Assembly: GCA_045804265.1 (NCBI GenBank)
Contig: JBJMNK010000008.1
Span: 1 to 64,000, forward strand
Origin: JABFXC01 sp045804265
Lineage (GTDB): Bacteria; Gemmatimonadota; Gemmatimonadetes; Gemmatimonadales; Gemmatimonadaceae
DNA length: 64,000 bases
Direction of reading: 5' to 3'
This document shows, piece by piece, positions 9,504 through 17,798 of the stretch. Under the pieces are notes generated by a model. It was not told the origin of the DNA. It ran no database searches and was given only the letters and a program-made list of their open reading frames with translations. Position 1 is the stretch's first letter. Each line of letters starts with the position of its first letter. Both the position numbers and the translations under genes were made by a program.

Positions 9504-10268
9504 CTAACGGGGGTTGCGGGCGTGCACGAGTGGATCGAAGAGCTGGTCGTCGGCGACGCCGAGGCGCTTCGCCATCTCGTGCGGCCAGGCGATGCGGCCA
9601 ACCTGCTCGGCGGTGTGCCCATCCGAGCCGAGGGAGATGCGAACACCGGCGTCGACGGCACGACGAACAAAGCGTTCGTGCGGGCGGTAGCGGTTCGAAA
9701 TCTCGAAGGCGATGCCGGCGCGGGCGAGGGCGGCGACGGCGCGCTCCTCGCGCGGCTCGGTCCAGAGCTCCTCGAGCGGCGTTTTCCGAAGCGCCATCGG
9801 GAGGAGCGTCGGATGGGCGAGGATGTCGACCGGCATCTCGACGGCGAAGCGCTCGAGATTGTGCAGGTGGGCATCCATGTAGTCCTGCGGGTCGAGCCCC
9901 GCCGGCCAGGGGCTGGCGAAGGCGTGGAGCACGCTGCCGTTAGGCAGGACGACCGCGTGGAGGCTGCCGAGCCGGTGGGTGAAGCGTGCAGCGAGATCGT
10001 CAGGCAGCTCGCGCCAGAGCGAGTCGTGCCAACAGAACTCGCCGCCGCGAAAGACCTCGTGCTTCTCGAGCTCGTCGAGGTAGCCGCGGATGGCGTCGAT
10101 GGAGTGCAGCGTGCCACGAACGTCGCGCGAACAATGGTCGGCGACACTGGGCCTCACGCCGAGCGCGGTGACCTGCGCGATGAGCTGCTCGACGGAGAGG
10201 ACGCCGTCGGAGAACGTCGTGTGAGCGTGAGTATCTACGAGTTTATGCACCAGACTCGCTTGCGACAC
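9504..10268 (-). CDS. PHP-domain phosphoesterase
   Basis: A 254-residue PHP-domain protein. Metal-binding features are VDTHAHTTFSDG near the N-terminus, VADHCS around residue 40, the FRGGEFCWHD region and ILAHPTLLPM, followed by a C-terminal SLGSDGHTAEQ block. This is the order found in PHP metal-dependent phosphoesterases (relatives of histidinol phosphatase and the PolX/DnaE PHP domain). The substrate is unknown. The GTG start at 10268 lies within a 38-bp leader repeat shared with rpe at 60216, and no Shine-Dalgarno is visible there. The GTG coding for VHKLVDTH, eight codons further in, is an alternative start. Confidence 0.8.
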   Translation of the reverse strand: MSQASLVHKLVDTHAHTTFSDGVLSVEQLIAQVTALGVRPSVADHCSRDVRGTLHSIDAIRGYLDELEKHEVFRGGEFCWHDSLWRELPDDLAARFTHRLGSLHAVVLPNGSVLHAFASPWPAGLDPQDYMDAHLHNLERFAVEMPVDILAHPTLLPMALRKTPLEELWTEPREERAVAALARAGIAFEISNRYRPHERFVRRAVDAGVRISLGSDGHTAEQVGRIAWPHEMAKRLGVADDQLFDPLVHARNPR

Positions 10269-10295
10269 TGCGATGAGAGATGAGAGAACGGCGGG
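10258..10295 (-). repeat. 38-bp leader repeat, copy 1 (PHP gene)
   Basis: On the reverse strand this reads CCCGCCGTTC followed by TCTCATCTCTCATCGCAGTG and TCGCAAGC. It matches 60216-60253 at 37 of 38 positions. In both copies the GTG inside the repeat is the apparent start codon of the following gene, giving an identical Met-Ser-Gln-Ala N-terminus to two unrelated proteins. Related ATGAGAGATGAGAG-type sequence occurs at 30134-30174 and 56424-56580. Confidence 0.8.
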
Positions 10296-10367
10296 CCATC
10301 GACAGCGTTGGCAAGAGTGACGGTGACGACGTCGAGAGCTGAGCCGGCGTCACCCTCAGCGACGGTG

Positions 10368-12635
10368 TCACGGCTTCTGAACGGCGAAGGGATTGAGACT
10401 GTCGGGGATCGGCTTTCGTTTCGGAGGGAGCGGCTGCGCCGGGCGCGAGGCCTGGGGGATGGGCGCGGAGCCGGGGGTGATCGGCGCGCTGTGCGACGTG
10501 TCGAAGGTCTGCTGCGCGGGCGCGGCGCCGGTCGAGTCGAGGACGCCGGTAAACGGCGAATGCACGGGACACTCCTCGATCGGCTCGGTGCCGGGGATGT
10601 AGTACTCGGTCCCGACGAGGTCCGCGGGGCAGAATGGGTTCTTCAGCTTGGCGGTGCTGCGATCGATCTCGCGAATGACGATCCCCTCGGGACGCGGCCA
10701 GTCGGGAGGCGCCGGCTTCCGCGAATAGACTTCCTTCATGAACGCGGTGTAGGCGGGCGCGGCAAGGACACCGCCCTGTGCATTCGACTTGATCTTCTGC
10801 GGGCGATCGAGGCCGATCCAGAGACCGGCGACGAGATCGGCGGTGAAGCCGATGTACCAGACGTCGGTACCATCGTTGGTCGTGCCGGTCTTTCCGCCTG
10901 ATGGAATCCTGAACCCCGCGCCCCAGACGGAGCTGTACGCGGTGCCATGCTGGACGACGTCCTTGAGCATGTCCACCATCAGCCACGCCTCCTCCTGCGA
11001 CAGCACCTGCGCGCGCACCGGCTGCGGCTCCCAGAGGATGTCACCCTTCGCGTTCTCGACGCGGAGGATCCCGATCGGCGCGGCACGGGTGCCTAACGTC
11101 GAGAAGGTCGAGTAGGCGGCGATCATCTCGATCGGATAGACGTCGGCCGAGCCGATGTGGATCGAGGGATATGGCGGGATGTCGGTGGACAGCCCGAAGC
11201 GGTGCGCCATGTCGACGACGGTATTCTCGCCGAGCTCGATGCCGAGGTTGATCGTCGGGATGTTGCGCGAAAGCATGAGCGCGCGCCGCATCGGGATCGG
11301 CCCCTCGAACTTCAGGTCGTAGTTCTGCGGCGTCCACGTCTGGCCGTTGCCAAGATCGCGGACGATCGGCGAGTCGTCGAGGATGTACGAGGCCGGTCGC
11401 CCATTCTGGATCGCGGCCGAGTAGACGATGGGCTTGAATGTCGAGCCGGGCTGACGCAATGCCTGAGTCGCACGATTGAACTTGGAATCATCGAAGTCGC
11501 GGCCGCCGATGAGCGCGCGCACGGCACCGGTGCGCGGATCCATCGCGACGAACGCGTCCTGCAGGTAGGGCGAGTTCTGTCCGTTGTCCTCACCACCGGC
11601 CGCGCGCGCGACGTACTGCTCGTAGGTCGTATGTGCGTACTTCCCGTACTCACCACCCTCGATGCGGCGGAGCTGACTCTCCATCGCGCGCTCGGCGGCT
11701 GACTGCATGTCGATGTCGAGCGTTGTGTAGACGCGAAGTCCCTGCTCGTAGAGCTGCTGGCCGAACTGCTGGTCGAGCTGGCGGCGCACCCACTCGACGA
11801 AGTACGGCGCGACTTCGCCAGACACCGTCTTGCCGCCGAGCTTGAGCGGGAACGCGCGCGCGAGGCGCGCGTCGGCTTCGGAGATCGCGCCTTCGTGGCG
11901 GAGCAGCTCGATGATGGTGTTGCGGCGCGTGACCGCGCGGTCGGGAAAGCGGCGCGGGTTGTAGCGCTCGGGCGCCTTGGGGAGCGCGGCGAGAGTCGCG
12001 GCCTCGGCGAGATTGAGGTCGCGGACCGACTTGCCGAAGTAGCGCTGCGATGCGGTCTCGACGCCGTACGCGCCGTTGCCGAGGTAGATCTGGTTGAGGT
12101 ACAGCTCGAGAATCTTGTCCTTGCTGTACTTCGCCTCGATGGCGCGCGCGACCTTGGCTTCCTTCAGCTTGCGGACGAGAGTCTTCTCGCGCGAGATGCG
12201 CTCAGGGAAGACATTGCGCGCGAGCTGCATGGTGAGCGTCGAGAAGCCCTGACCGTAGCCGCCGGAGCGAATGTTGTGGAGGCCGGCGCCGGCGACGCGG
12301 ATCCAGTCGATGCCGGCGTGCTGGTAGAAGCGCTTGTCTTCGGTGATCTGGAACGCCTGACGAACGACGGTCGGGATGTCGCGCAGCGGAACGAGCGTCC
12401 GGCGCTCGAGCCCGATCTCGGCGATGAAGCGACCGTCGGCGGCGTAGAGCTTGGACGTCTGGCGCGGCGTGTAGTCCTCGAGCACGTCGATGGACGGGCA
12501 CTCGTCGCCGCGGCAGACGAGCGCCCAGCCGGCGTAGGCGAGCCCGAGGCCGAACGCGACGCAGAACGTCGAGAGGACGAGCGCCGAGCGCACGAGGCGC
12601 GGGTGGCGTCGCCGAAAGGATCGAAGAAAAGCCAC
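10368..12635 (-). CDS. Class A penicillin-binding protein 1A
   Basis: A 755-residue bifunctional peptidoglycan synthase. A membrane anchor at about residues 16-40 is followed by the GT51 transglycosylase domain with catalytic EDKRFYQHAGID (Glu99), GQGFSTLTMQLARN and KILELYLNQIYLG. The transpeptidase domain has active Ser398 in GSTFKP, the SRN motif and KTGTTND with Lys582. The C-terminus is a Pro-rich tail (about 100 residues) with no recognised domain. It polymerises lipid II and cross-links stem peptides on the outer face of the inner membrane. It is divergent from tyrS and separated from the PHP gene by about 100 bases. Confidence 0.95.
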   Translation of the reverse strand: MAFLRSFRRRHPRLVRSALVLSTFCVAFGLGLAYAGWALVCRGDECPSIDVLEDYTPRQTSKLYAADGRFIAEIGLERRTLVPLRDIPTVVRQAFQITEDKRFYQHAGIDWIRVAGAGLHNIRSGGYGQGFSTLTMQLARNVFPERISREKTLVRKLKEAKVARAIEAKYSKDKILELYLNQIYLGNGAYGVETASQRYFGKSVRDLNLAEAATLAALPKAPERYNPRRFPDRAVTRRNTIIELLRHEGAISEADARLARAFPLKLGGKTVSGEVAPYFVEWVRRQLDQQFGQQLYEQGLRVYTTLDIDMQSAAERAMESQLRRIEGGEYGKYAHTTYEQYVARAAGGEDNGQNSPYLQDAFVAMDPRTGAVRALIGGRDFDDSKFNRATQALRQPGSTFKPIVYSAAIQNGRPASYILDDSPIVRDLGNGQTWTPQNYDLKFEGPIPMRRALMLSRNIPTINLGIELGENTVVDMAHRFGLSTDIPPYPSIHIGSADVYPIEMIAAYSTFSTLGTRAAPIGILRVENAKGDILWEPQPVRAQVLSQEEAWLMVDMLKDVVQHGTAYSSVWGAGFRIPSGGKTGTTNDGTDVWYIGFTADLVAGLWIGLDRPQKIKSNAQGGVLAAPAYTAFMKEVYSRKPAPPDWPRPEGIVIREIDRSTAKLKNPFCPADLVGTEYYIPGTEPIEECPVHSPFTGVLDSTGAAPAQQTFDTSHSAPITPGSAPIPQASRPAQPLPPKRKPIPDSLNPFAVQKP

Positions 12636-12754
12636 GGAAGCAGTCAGGGTGATCGAGACGAGAAACTAACCCGCGGGCGGGCCCAACGCAGCGTTCGGCA
12701 CCGTACCCGTGAATCGTCTCTCACTTTCGACCCCGCGGCGTCTATTTTTGTGCC

Positions 12755-14026
12755 ATGGCTCAACTACTCTCGCTCCTCGACGAGCTCTCCTGGCGGGGAC
12801 TGCTCTACCAGCACACCGAAGGAATCGCCGAGTGGCTGGCGTCGCCGCGCGGGGTCTACGCGGGGTTCGATCCGACGGCGAGCAGCCTGCACGTCGGACA
12901 CCTGCTGCCGGTGATGGGGCTGGTGCATGCGCAGCGCGCCGGTCATCGCGCGGTCGCACTGGTCGGCGGCGGTACAGGGCTGATCGGTGACCCAGGCGGC
13001 AAGACAACGGAGCGGCCGCTGTCGAGTGTGGAGCAGATCACTGAACAGGCGCAGGGAATCCGCGCGCAGCTCGAGCGGTTCCTCGACTTTCGCGGGAAGA
13101 ATCCTGCGCTGCTGCGCGACAACGCGGAGTGGCTGCGCCCATTGCGGGCGATCGACCTGATGCGTGACGTCGGCAAGCACTTCACCGTGAACTACATGCT
13201 GGCGAAGGACTCGGTGCAGTCGCGGATCGATGCCGGGATCTCGTACACCGAGTTCTCGTACATGCTGCTCCAGGCATACGACTTCCTCGAGCTGAAGCGG
13301 CGCGACGACGTGAGCCTGCAGCTCGGCGGAAGCGATCAGTGGGGGAACATGACCGCCGGGATGGAGCTGATCCGACGGTCGGGCGCGGGCGATGCGCACG
13401 TCATGACGATGCCGCTGATGATGAAGGCGGACGGGACGAAGTTCGGGAAGACGGAGGGTGGTGCGGTGTGGCTCGACGCGTCGATGACGTCGCCCTACCG
13501 CTTCTACCAGTTCTGGGTGAACTCGGACGACCGCGACGTCGGGCGGTGGCTTCGCTTCCTGACGCTGCTGCCGCGCGAGGAGATCGAGTCGCTCGACCGT
13601 GAGGCAGCCGACCATCCCGAGCGGCGCACGGCGCAGCGGGCGCTGGCGCGCGAAGTGACGACGCGGGTGCACGGCGCCGACGCGGCGCAGGTGGCGGAGG
13701 AGGTGTCGGCGCTGCTGTTCGGCGGCGGCGAGGCTCGCTCGCTCTCGGCCGGCGCGATCGACGCGTTAGGCAGGGAGATCCCGACGGCGGAGGTGGCGAT
13801 GCCGGCCGAGGGGGCGGACGTGCTCGACCTGTTGACGGAGACGAAGCTGGCCGCCTCGCGCGGGGCGGCGAAGCGGCTGGTCGAGCAGGGCGGTGTTTAT
13901 GTGAACGGCGCGCGGGTGGCGATGGCCGAGCGGACGGTGCGCGCCGACGCGCTGCTCACAGGCGGGCACGCGCTGCTGCGGAAGGGCGCGCGCGACTACG
14001 CGCTGGTGAAGCTGACCGGCCGTTAG
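12755..14026 (+). CDS. tyrS: Tyrosine--tRNA ligase
   Basis: A 423-residue class I aminoacyl-tRNA synthetase. The HIGH motif is HVGH in FDPTASSLHVGHLLP and the KMSKS motif is KFGKT. YMLLQAYDFLEL and QLGGSDQWGNMTAG are tyrosine-binding blocks. A C-terminal S4 RNA-binding domain covers about residues 355-420 (TKLAASRGAAKRLVEQGGVY). Starts at the ATG at 12755. Its stop codon TAG lies inside a CGTTAGGC octamer, and the next gene on the opposite strand ends 16 bases away. The 119-base spacer upstream separates it from the divergent PBP1A gene. Confidence 0.96.
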   Translation: MAQLLSLLDELSWRGLLYQHTEGIAEWLASPRGVYAGFDPTASSLHVGHLLPVMGLVHAQRAGHRAVALVGGGTGLIGDPGGKTTERPLSSVEQITEQAQGIRAQLERFLDFRGKNPALLRDNAEWLRPLRAIDLMRDVGKHFTVNYMLAKDSVQSRIDAGISYTEFSYMLLQAYDFLELKRRDDVSLQLGGSDQWGNMTAGMELIRRSGAGDAHVMTMPLMMKADGTKFGKTEGGAVWLDASMTSPYRFYQFWVNSDDRDVGRWLRFLTLLPREEIESLDREAADHPERRTAQRALAREVTTRVHGADAAQVAEEVSALLFGGGEARSLSAGAIDALGREIPTAEVAMPAEGADVLDLLTETKLAASRGAAKRLVEQGGVYVNGARVAMAERTVRADALLTGGHALLRKGARDYALVKLTGR

Positions 14027-14048
14027 GCGACAGCGTGCCTGCCTAACG
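14021..14048. terminator. Inverted octamer pair between convergent genes
   Basis: CGTTAGGC (14021-14028) and GCCTAACG (14041-14048) form a perfect 8-bp stem around a 12-base loop. The tyrS stop TAG (14024-14026) and, on the other strand, the stop of the GT-C gene (14045-14043) are both within the stem. Inverted pairs of uptake sequences used as terminators are known from Neisseria and Haemophilus; that this pair terminates transcription is inference. Confidence 0.6.
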
Positions 14049-15692
14049 CGATGGACCCGGCGGGCGCGGCACGCCGGGCCCGGGAAATACGCCGTCGCAG
14101 GCGAAGCCGAGGGGGACCGTATCCTGCGGCAATGCCCGCGGCGGTGGATGCCAGGCAACAGCCGGGCGAGCGAGCGGCGCTATAGCGCTGAAGTCGTAGA
14201 GCAGCGCGAAGGCGTCCTTCGCCCCCCAGCGGCCCACCTTGGGCGCGACGTCGTCGAGATACTCCTCGATCATGTCACCTTCATGGATGCCGCCGACCCA
14301 CGCCGGGTGAACGATCACCACCCACACACGCCCCCGGCCGCGAAAGGCGTCGAGCTCACGAAGGTACTCGCGCCACGCCGGGCGGTAGCAGCCGCCGCGC
14401 ACGACGTGGTCATCGGCGAACGGGAAACGGTCGCGATACCACTCGAAGGGCTGGGTACCGCCGTAATACACGTAGAGACGATCGTCGGGCTTGCGTGCGG
14501 CGTGCATCGCGTTGACGATCGGCGTCACGTCGTTAGGCGAATGGGGGAGCCCGGTCAGGTCGTAGTACAATGGAACGCCGACGACGAATACCGCCGATAC
14601 CAGCCCGACACGACGGACGTCGACGATCGGCGACTCGAGCAGCGCCATGAGCCCGGCGGTGACGACGAGCACGAGTGACGGAACAAGGAACATCAGCACG
14701 CGACCATTCCCGGCGGCGATCTTGTTGAAGCCCGCGATCGTGGTGTCGAACGGGTAGATGCCTAACGCTGAGGCGACGTAGAGCGCGACGATTGGTCCAA
14801 TCAGCGCGGCGAGCACGACTGGTCTCCGGCGCGCGAACGTGGCGACGCCGAGCACGAACAGGGCGAGTCCCGCGATGGCGACCGGCATGCCGAGTGGATC
14901 GCGGAACAGCCCGTAAAGATTGACCACCGGCCACGCCGCCTCGCGAAGCGAATGCGGGCGAAGCGGCCAGAAGCCATCGCCCCAGAAGCTGAGCATGTAC
15001 GCATGCTCGTGCGGCGCGAGGCTGTGCAGCGTCCACCAGATGGACGGAATTCCGCTGATCGCCCAGAGAGCGCAGGCAACGACCGCTGGCCAGCGGAGCG
15101 GAACGCGGCGCTGCGCGACGGCAATCGTGAGTGCGAGACCAATGCCGCCGAGCACGAACAGCGCCGGCTGCGAGAACCAGACGGCGACTGCGCCGAGCGC
15201 GCCGAGCCGGAGCCAGTGACGAGGCAGCGCGTCGAAGGCGAGGATGCGGAGACCGAGCAGGAGCAGCAGGCAGGCGAAGAAGATGTCGCCGCCATATGGC
15301 TTCGCCTCGGCGGCGTAGAAGACCGGGCGCGCGAGGAGGGAGAAGAAGGCGAAGGCGAGGAGCGCGCCCTTCTCGTTCAGCGCGCGTCGGGCGAGCGCGT
15401 AGAAGAGCGGGAGCGATGCGAGCGCGGTGAGGATCGAATAGAGCCGGAGCGCGCGGTCGCTCGTGCCGAGCGTGTCCGTCGCGAGCTTCTCCAGCAGCAG
15501 GAAGCCCTTCGGCGCGATCTGGGCGAAGTCGAGCGGGCGGAGGAGTGCCGCCGGCGAGCGAGCGGCGACGTTGCGCGCAATCGCGGCCTCATCGAGCCAG
15601 AGCGTGCCGCGGCCGAAGTACTCCCAGAGCCTGAGGATCGCCCCGGCGCTGCCTAACGCGATCGCGATGGTGCGGCGGCGCGTCGGTGTCAC
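14043..15692 (-). CDS. GT-C type polytopic membrane glycosyltransferase-like protein
   Basis: A 549-residue protein starting at the GTG at 15692, with GAGG just upstream and only seven bases after the preceding aminotransferase stop. Longer open frames upstream would overlap that gene and lack membrane character. It has about ten hydrophobic helices. The first loop carries GTLWLDEAAIARN, the acidic loop typical of GT-C enzymes such as ArnT and PMT that use polyprenyl-phosphate sugars. A soluble C-terminal portion (about residues 405-500, YYGGTQPFEWYRDRFPF onward) follows. Position at the end of the lipid A/core cluster suggests an envelope glycosylation step; donor and acceptor are unknown. 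Confidence 0.75.
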   Translation of the reverse strand: MTPTRRRTIAIALGSAGAILRLWEYFGRGTLWLDEAAIARNVAARSPAALLRPLDFAQIAPKGFLLLEKLATDTLGTSDRALRLYSILTALASLPLFYALARRALNEKGALLAFAFFSLLARPVFYAAEAKPYGGDIFFACLLLLLGLRILAFDALPRHWLRLGALGAVAVWFSQPALFVLGGIGLALTIAVAQRRVPLRWPAVVACALWAISGIPSIWWTLHSLAPHEHAYMLSFWGDGFWPLRPHSLREAAWPVVNLYGLFRDPLGMPVAIAGLALFVLGVATFARRRPVVLAALIGPIVALYVASALGIYPFDTTIAGFNKIAAGNGRVLMFLVPSLVLVVTAGLMALLESPIVDVRRVGLVSAVFVVGVPLYYDLTGLPHSPNDVTPIVNAMHAARKPDDRLYVYYGGTQPFEWYRDRFPFADDHVVRGGCYRPAWREYLRELDAFRGRGRVWVVIVHPAWVGGIHEGDMIEEYLDDVAPKVGRWGAKDAFALLYDFSAIAPLARPAVAWHPPPRALPQDTVPLGFACDGVFPGPGVPRPPGPSR

Positions 15693-15699
15693 CGCTGCC

Positions 15700-16854
15700 T
15701 CACGATGCGTCGAGGATCGTGAGCGCGCGCTCGATTTCGGCGCTGGTGTTGTAGACGTGCGGCGAGAGCCGGATCGCACCCTCGCGGAGCGAGTGGTCGA
15801 CGCCGGCGTCGTGCAGCCGCGCCGAGCTTCGCGCGGAGTCGGCGGTGATGAGCGAGACGATGCCGGCCCGCCGGGCCGAATCACGGGGCGTGACGAGGGT
15901 GATGTCACGTCGCGCGCTGGCCCAGTGCACGATCTCGCCGGCGAGCGACGCGACTCGCGCGGCGACCGCATCATGGCCGAGCTGCTGCAGGAGTGTCAGG
16001 CTGGCCTCGAGCCCGGCGATGTCCTGGAAGGGCAGCGTTATGACCTCGAAGCGGCGCGCATCCTCGCGCCAGGTGAGATCGTAGTCGATCATGCGGGTGA
16101 AATCGTCGGAGCCTCTCACGGCCATCCAGCCGACGGGGCTCGGATCGAGCGCGCGCACCAGCTCCTGGCGCACATAGGCGAAGCCGCTCCCCCAAGGACT
16201 CATCAGCCACTTCTGCCCGCCGCAGGCCAGGACGTCGATGTGGCAGTCGCGGACGGAGAGGAAATCGGCGCCGAGTCCCTGGATGGCGTCGACCACGAGG
16301 CGCACGCCGCGAGCGCGGCAGGCCTCGCCGATGCGGTGCAGGTCGGCCTTGTAGCCGGTGGAGAAGCCGACCCACGAGATGCTCGCCACCTTGACGCGCG
16401 GGCCGGCGATCGCCGCGACGAATGCATCCTCGTCCGGAAGCAGGCCGTCAGGCGGGATCCGCCTGACGACGACGCCGCGCTTCTCGAGCGCGAGCCATGG
16501 GTAAATGTTCGCCGGGAACTCGCGGTCGTGAACCACGACGACGTCGCCCGGTTCCCACCGGAACGTCTGCGCGGCGATGTTGATGCCGTATGTGGTGTTG
16601 GTAAGGATCGCGATCTCACTCGCATCGGCGCCGATCGCGGCGGCGGCGAGCGCACGAGTGCGAGCGAGCATCGCGAAATTCTTGTCGTCGTCGATGCGGA
16701 ACGGCTCGAAACGCTCGGCGGTGACCTCCGCACTGGCGGCGACCGCACGCCTGGTCACGGGGCCGGTCGACGCGTTGTTGAGGTAGACGCGGTCGCCGTT
16801 GTCGGCCCAGGGAAACTCAGCGGCGCGGAGCGCGGCGACGTCGATGGTCGGCAC
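15700..16854 (-). CDS. Class V aminotransferase (cysteine desulfurase-like fold)
   Basis: A 384-residue PLP enzyme. The N-terminus YLNNASTGPVTRRAV and the loop VLACGGQKWLMSPWGSGF with the PLP lysine mark the class V family, and VVDAIQGLGADFLSV holds the PLP-pyridine Asp. It lacks the C-terminal cysteine-loop signature expected for NifS/IscS, so it is more likely a family member with another amino-group substrate (isopenicillin-N epimerase-like or a lyase). It ends seven bases before the GT-C gene and starts 14 bases after the permease stop, so it belongs to the same reverse operon by spacing. The metabolic role is not evident. Confidence 0.8.
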   Translation of the reverse strand: MPTIDVAALRAAEFPWADNGDRVYLNNASTGPVTRRAVAASAEVTAERFEPFRIDDDKNFAMLARTRALAAAAIGADASEIAILTNTTYGINIAAQTFRWEPGDVVVVHDREFPANIYPWLALEKRGVVVRRIPPDGLLPDEDAFVAAIAGPRVKVASISWVGFSTGYKADLHRIGEACRARGVRLVVDAIQGLGADFLSVRDCHIDVLACGGQKWLMSPWGSGFAYVRQELVRALDPSPVGWMAVRGSDDFTRMIDYDLTWREDARRFEVITLPFQDIAGLEASLTLLQQLGHDAVAARVASLAGEIVHWASARRDITLVTPRDSARRAGIVSLITADSARSSARLHDAGVDHSLREGAIRLSPHVYNTSAEIERALTILDAS

Positions 16855-16868
16855 AGTCAGGCGACTGG

Positions 16869-17741
16869 TCAGGGAACGAGTGAACGGTCGACCGCCGCGG
16901 TGTGGCGGCGGAAGCGTGGATCGAGCGCGTCACGAAGCGCGTCGCCGAGCAAGTTGAAACCGAGCACCGCGGCGCCGATGGCGATTCCGGGAAAGAGCGA
17001 GGTCCATGGCGCGGTGCGCAGCTGCGAGAGATCGCGGCCCTCGGCGATCATCGAGCCCCAGCTTGGAGTCGGTGGCGCGACGCCAAGTCCGAGGAACGAC
17101 AGCGCGGCCTCGGCCATGATCGCGCCGGCGACGCCGAGCGTGGCGGCGATGACGACCGGCGCCACGACGTTAGGCAGGACGTGCCGCACGACGATGCGGA
17201 CGTCGCGGGCGCCGAGCGCGCGCAGTGCCTGAACGTACTCGAGCTGGCGGACGACGAGAACCTGGGCGCGGACGATGCGCGCCATCCCCGCCCAGCCGAC
17301 GACGCCGATGGTGAAGAGGACGACGCCTAACGACGGCTGCAGCGCGGCGACCATCGCGACGAGCAGCAGGAGCGTGGGAAAGGCGAGGGTGACGTCGGCG
17401 AGGCGCATGACGATCTCGTCGAGCCACTTGCCGTAGAATCCGGCGATGAGCCCGAGCGTGACGCCGATGGCCATGGCGATCATCTGCGAGAACAGCCCGA
17501 CCGCGAGCGAGACGCGGGCGCCGTAGATGAGGCGCGCCCAGACATCGCGCCCCTGGACGTCGGTGCCGAGCCAGTGTTGCAGCGAGGGCCGGCGCAGCTG
17601 CTGGAAGAGATCGATATGGAGCGGATCGTAGCGCGCGACGACTGGCGCGGCGATCGCCGCGAGAATGAGCAGCGTCACCACCGCCACTCCGCCGAGGGCG
17701 CGAGGATCACGCGCGAGCAGCTGCCAGATCGATCGTCTCAT
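16869..17741 (-). CDS. ABC transporter permease, DppC/OppC type, unaccompanied
   Basis: A 290-residue inner-membrane permease with an N-terminal OppC-like helix (residues about 15-36), the LGTDVQGRDVWARLIYGAR region and the EAA loop ALGARDVRIVVRHVLPN that contacts the ATPase. It ends with LSFLGLGVAPPTPSWG and LGDALRDALDPR, as in dipeptide/oligopeptide/nickel transporters. The usual DppA, DppB, DppD and DppF partners are absent from both sides. It sits between an LpxL-type acyltransferase and an aminotransferase. It may join a transporter encoded elsewhere; the substrate is unknown. Confidence 0.88.
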   Translation of the reverse strand: MRRSIWQLLARDPRALGGVAVVTLLILAAIAAPVVARYDPLHIDLFQQLRRPSLQHWLGTDVQGRDVWARLIYGARVSLAVGLFSQMIAMAIGVTLGLIAGFYGKWLDEIVMRLADVTLAFPTLLLLVAMVAALQPSLGVVLFTIGVVGWAGMARIVRAQVLVVRQLEYVQALRALGARDVRIVVRHVLPNVVAPVVIAATLGVAGAIMAEAALSFLGLGVAPPTPSWGSMIAEGRDLSQLRTAPWTSLFPGIAIGAAVLGFNLLGDALRDALDPRFRRHTAAVDRSLVP

Positions 17742-17798
17742 GACGTCCGCAATGTCGCGCTCGCCCGGCGCGATTTCCAGCGCGGGGTCGCGGGCCGC

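Noticed and set aside
15463..17232. Long open frame on the plus strand opposite the aminotransferase and permease genes
   Set aside because: It is antisense to two genes with clear family motifs; its translation is Arg/Glu-rich without domains, as expected for a shadow frame in GC-rich DNA.
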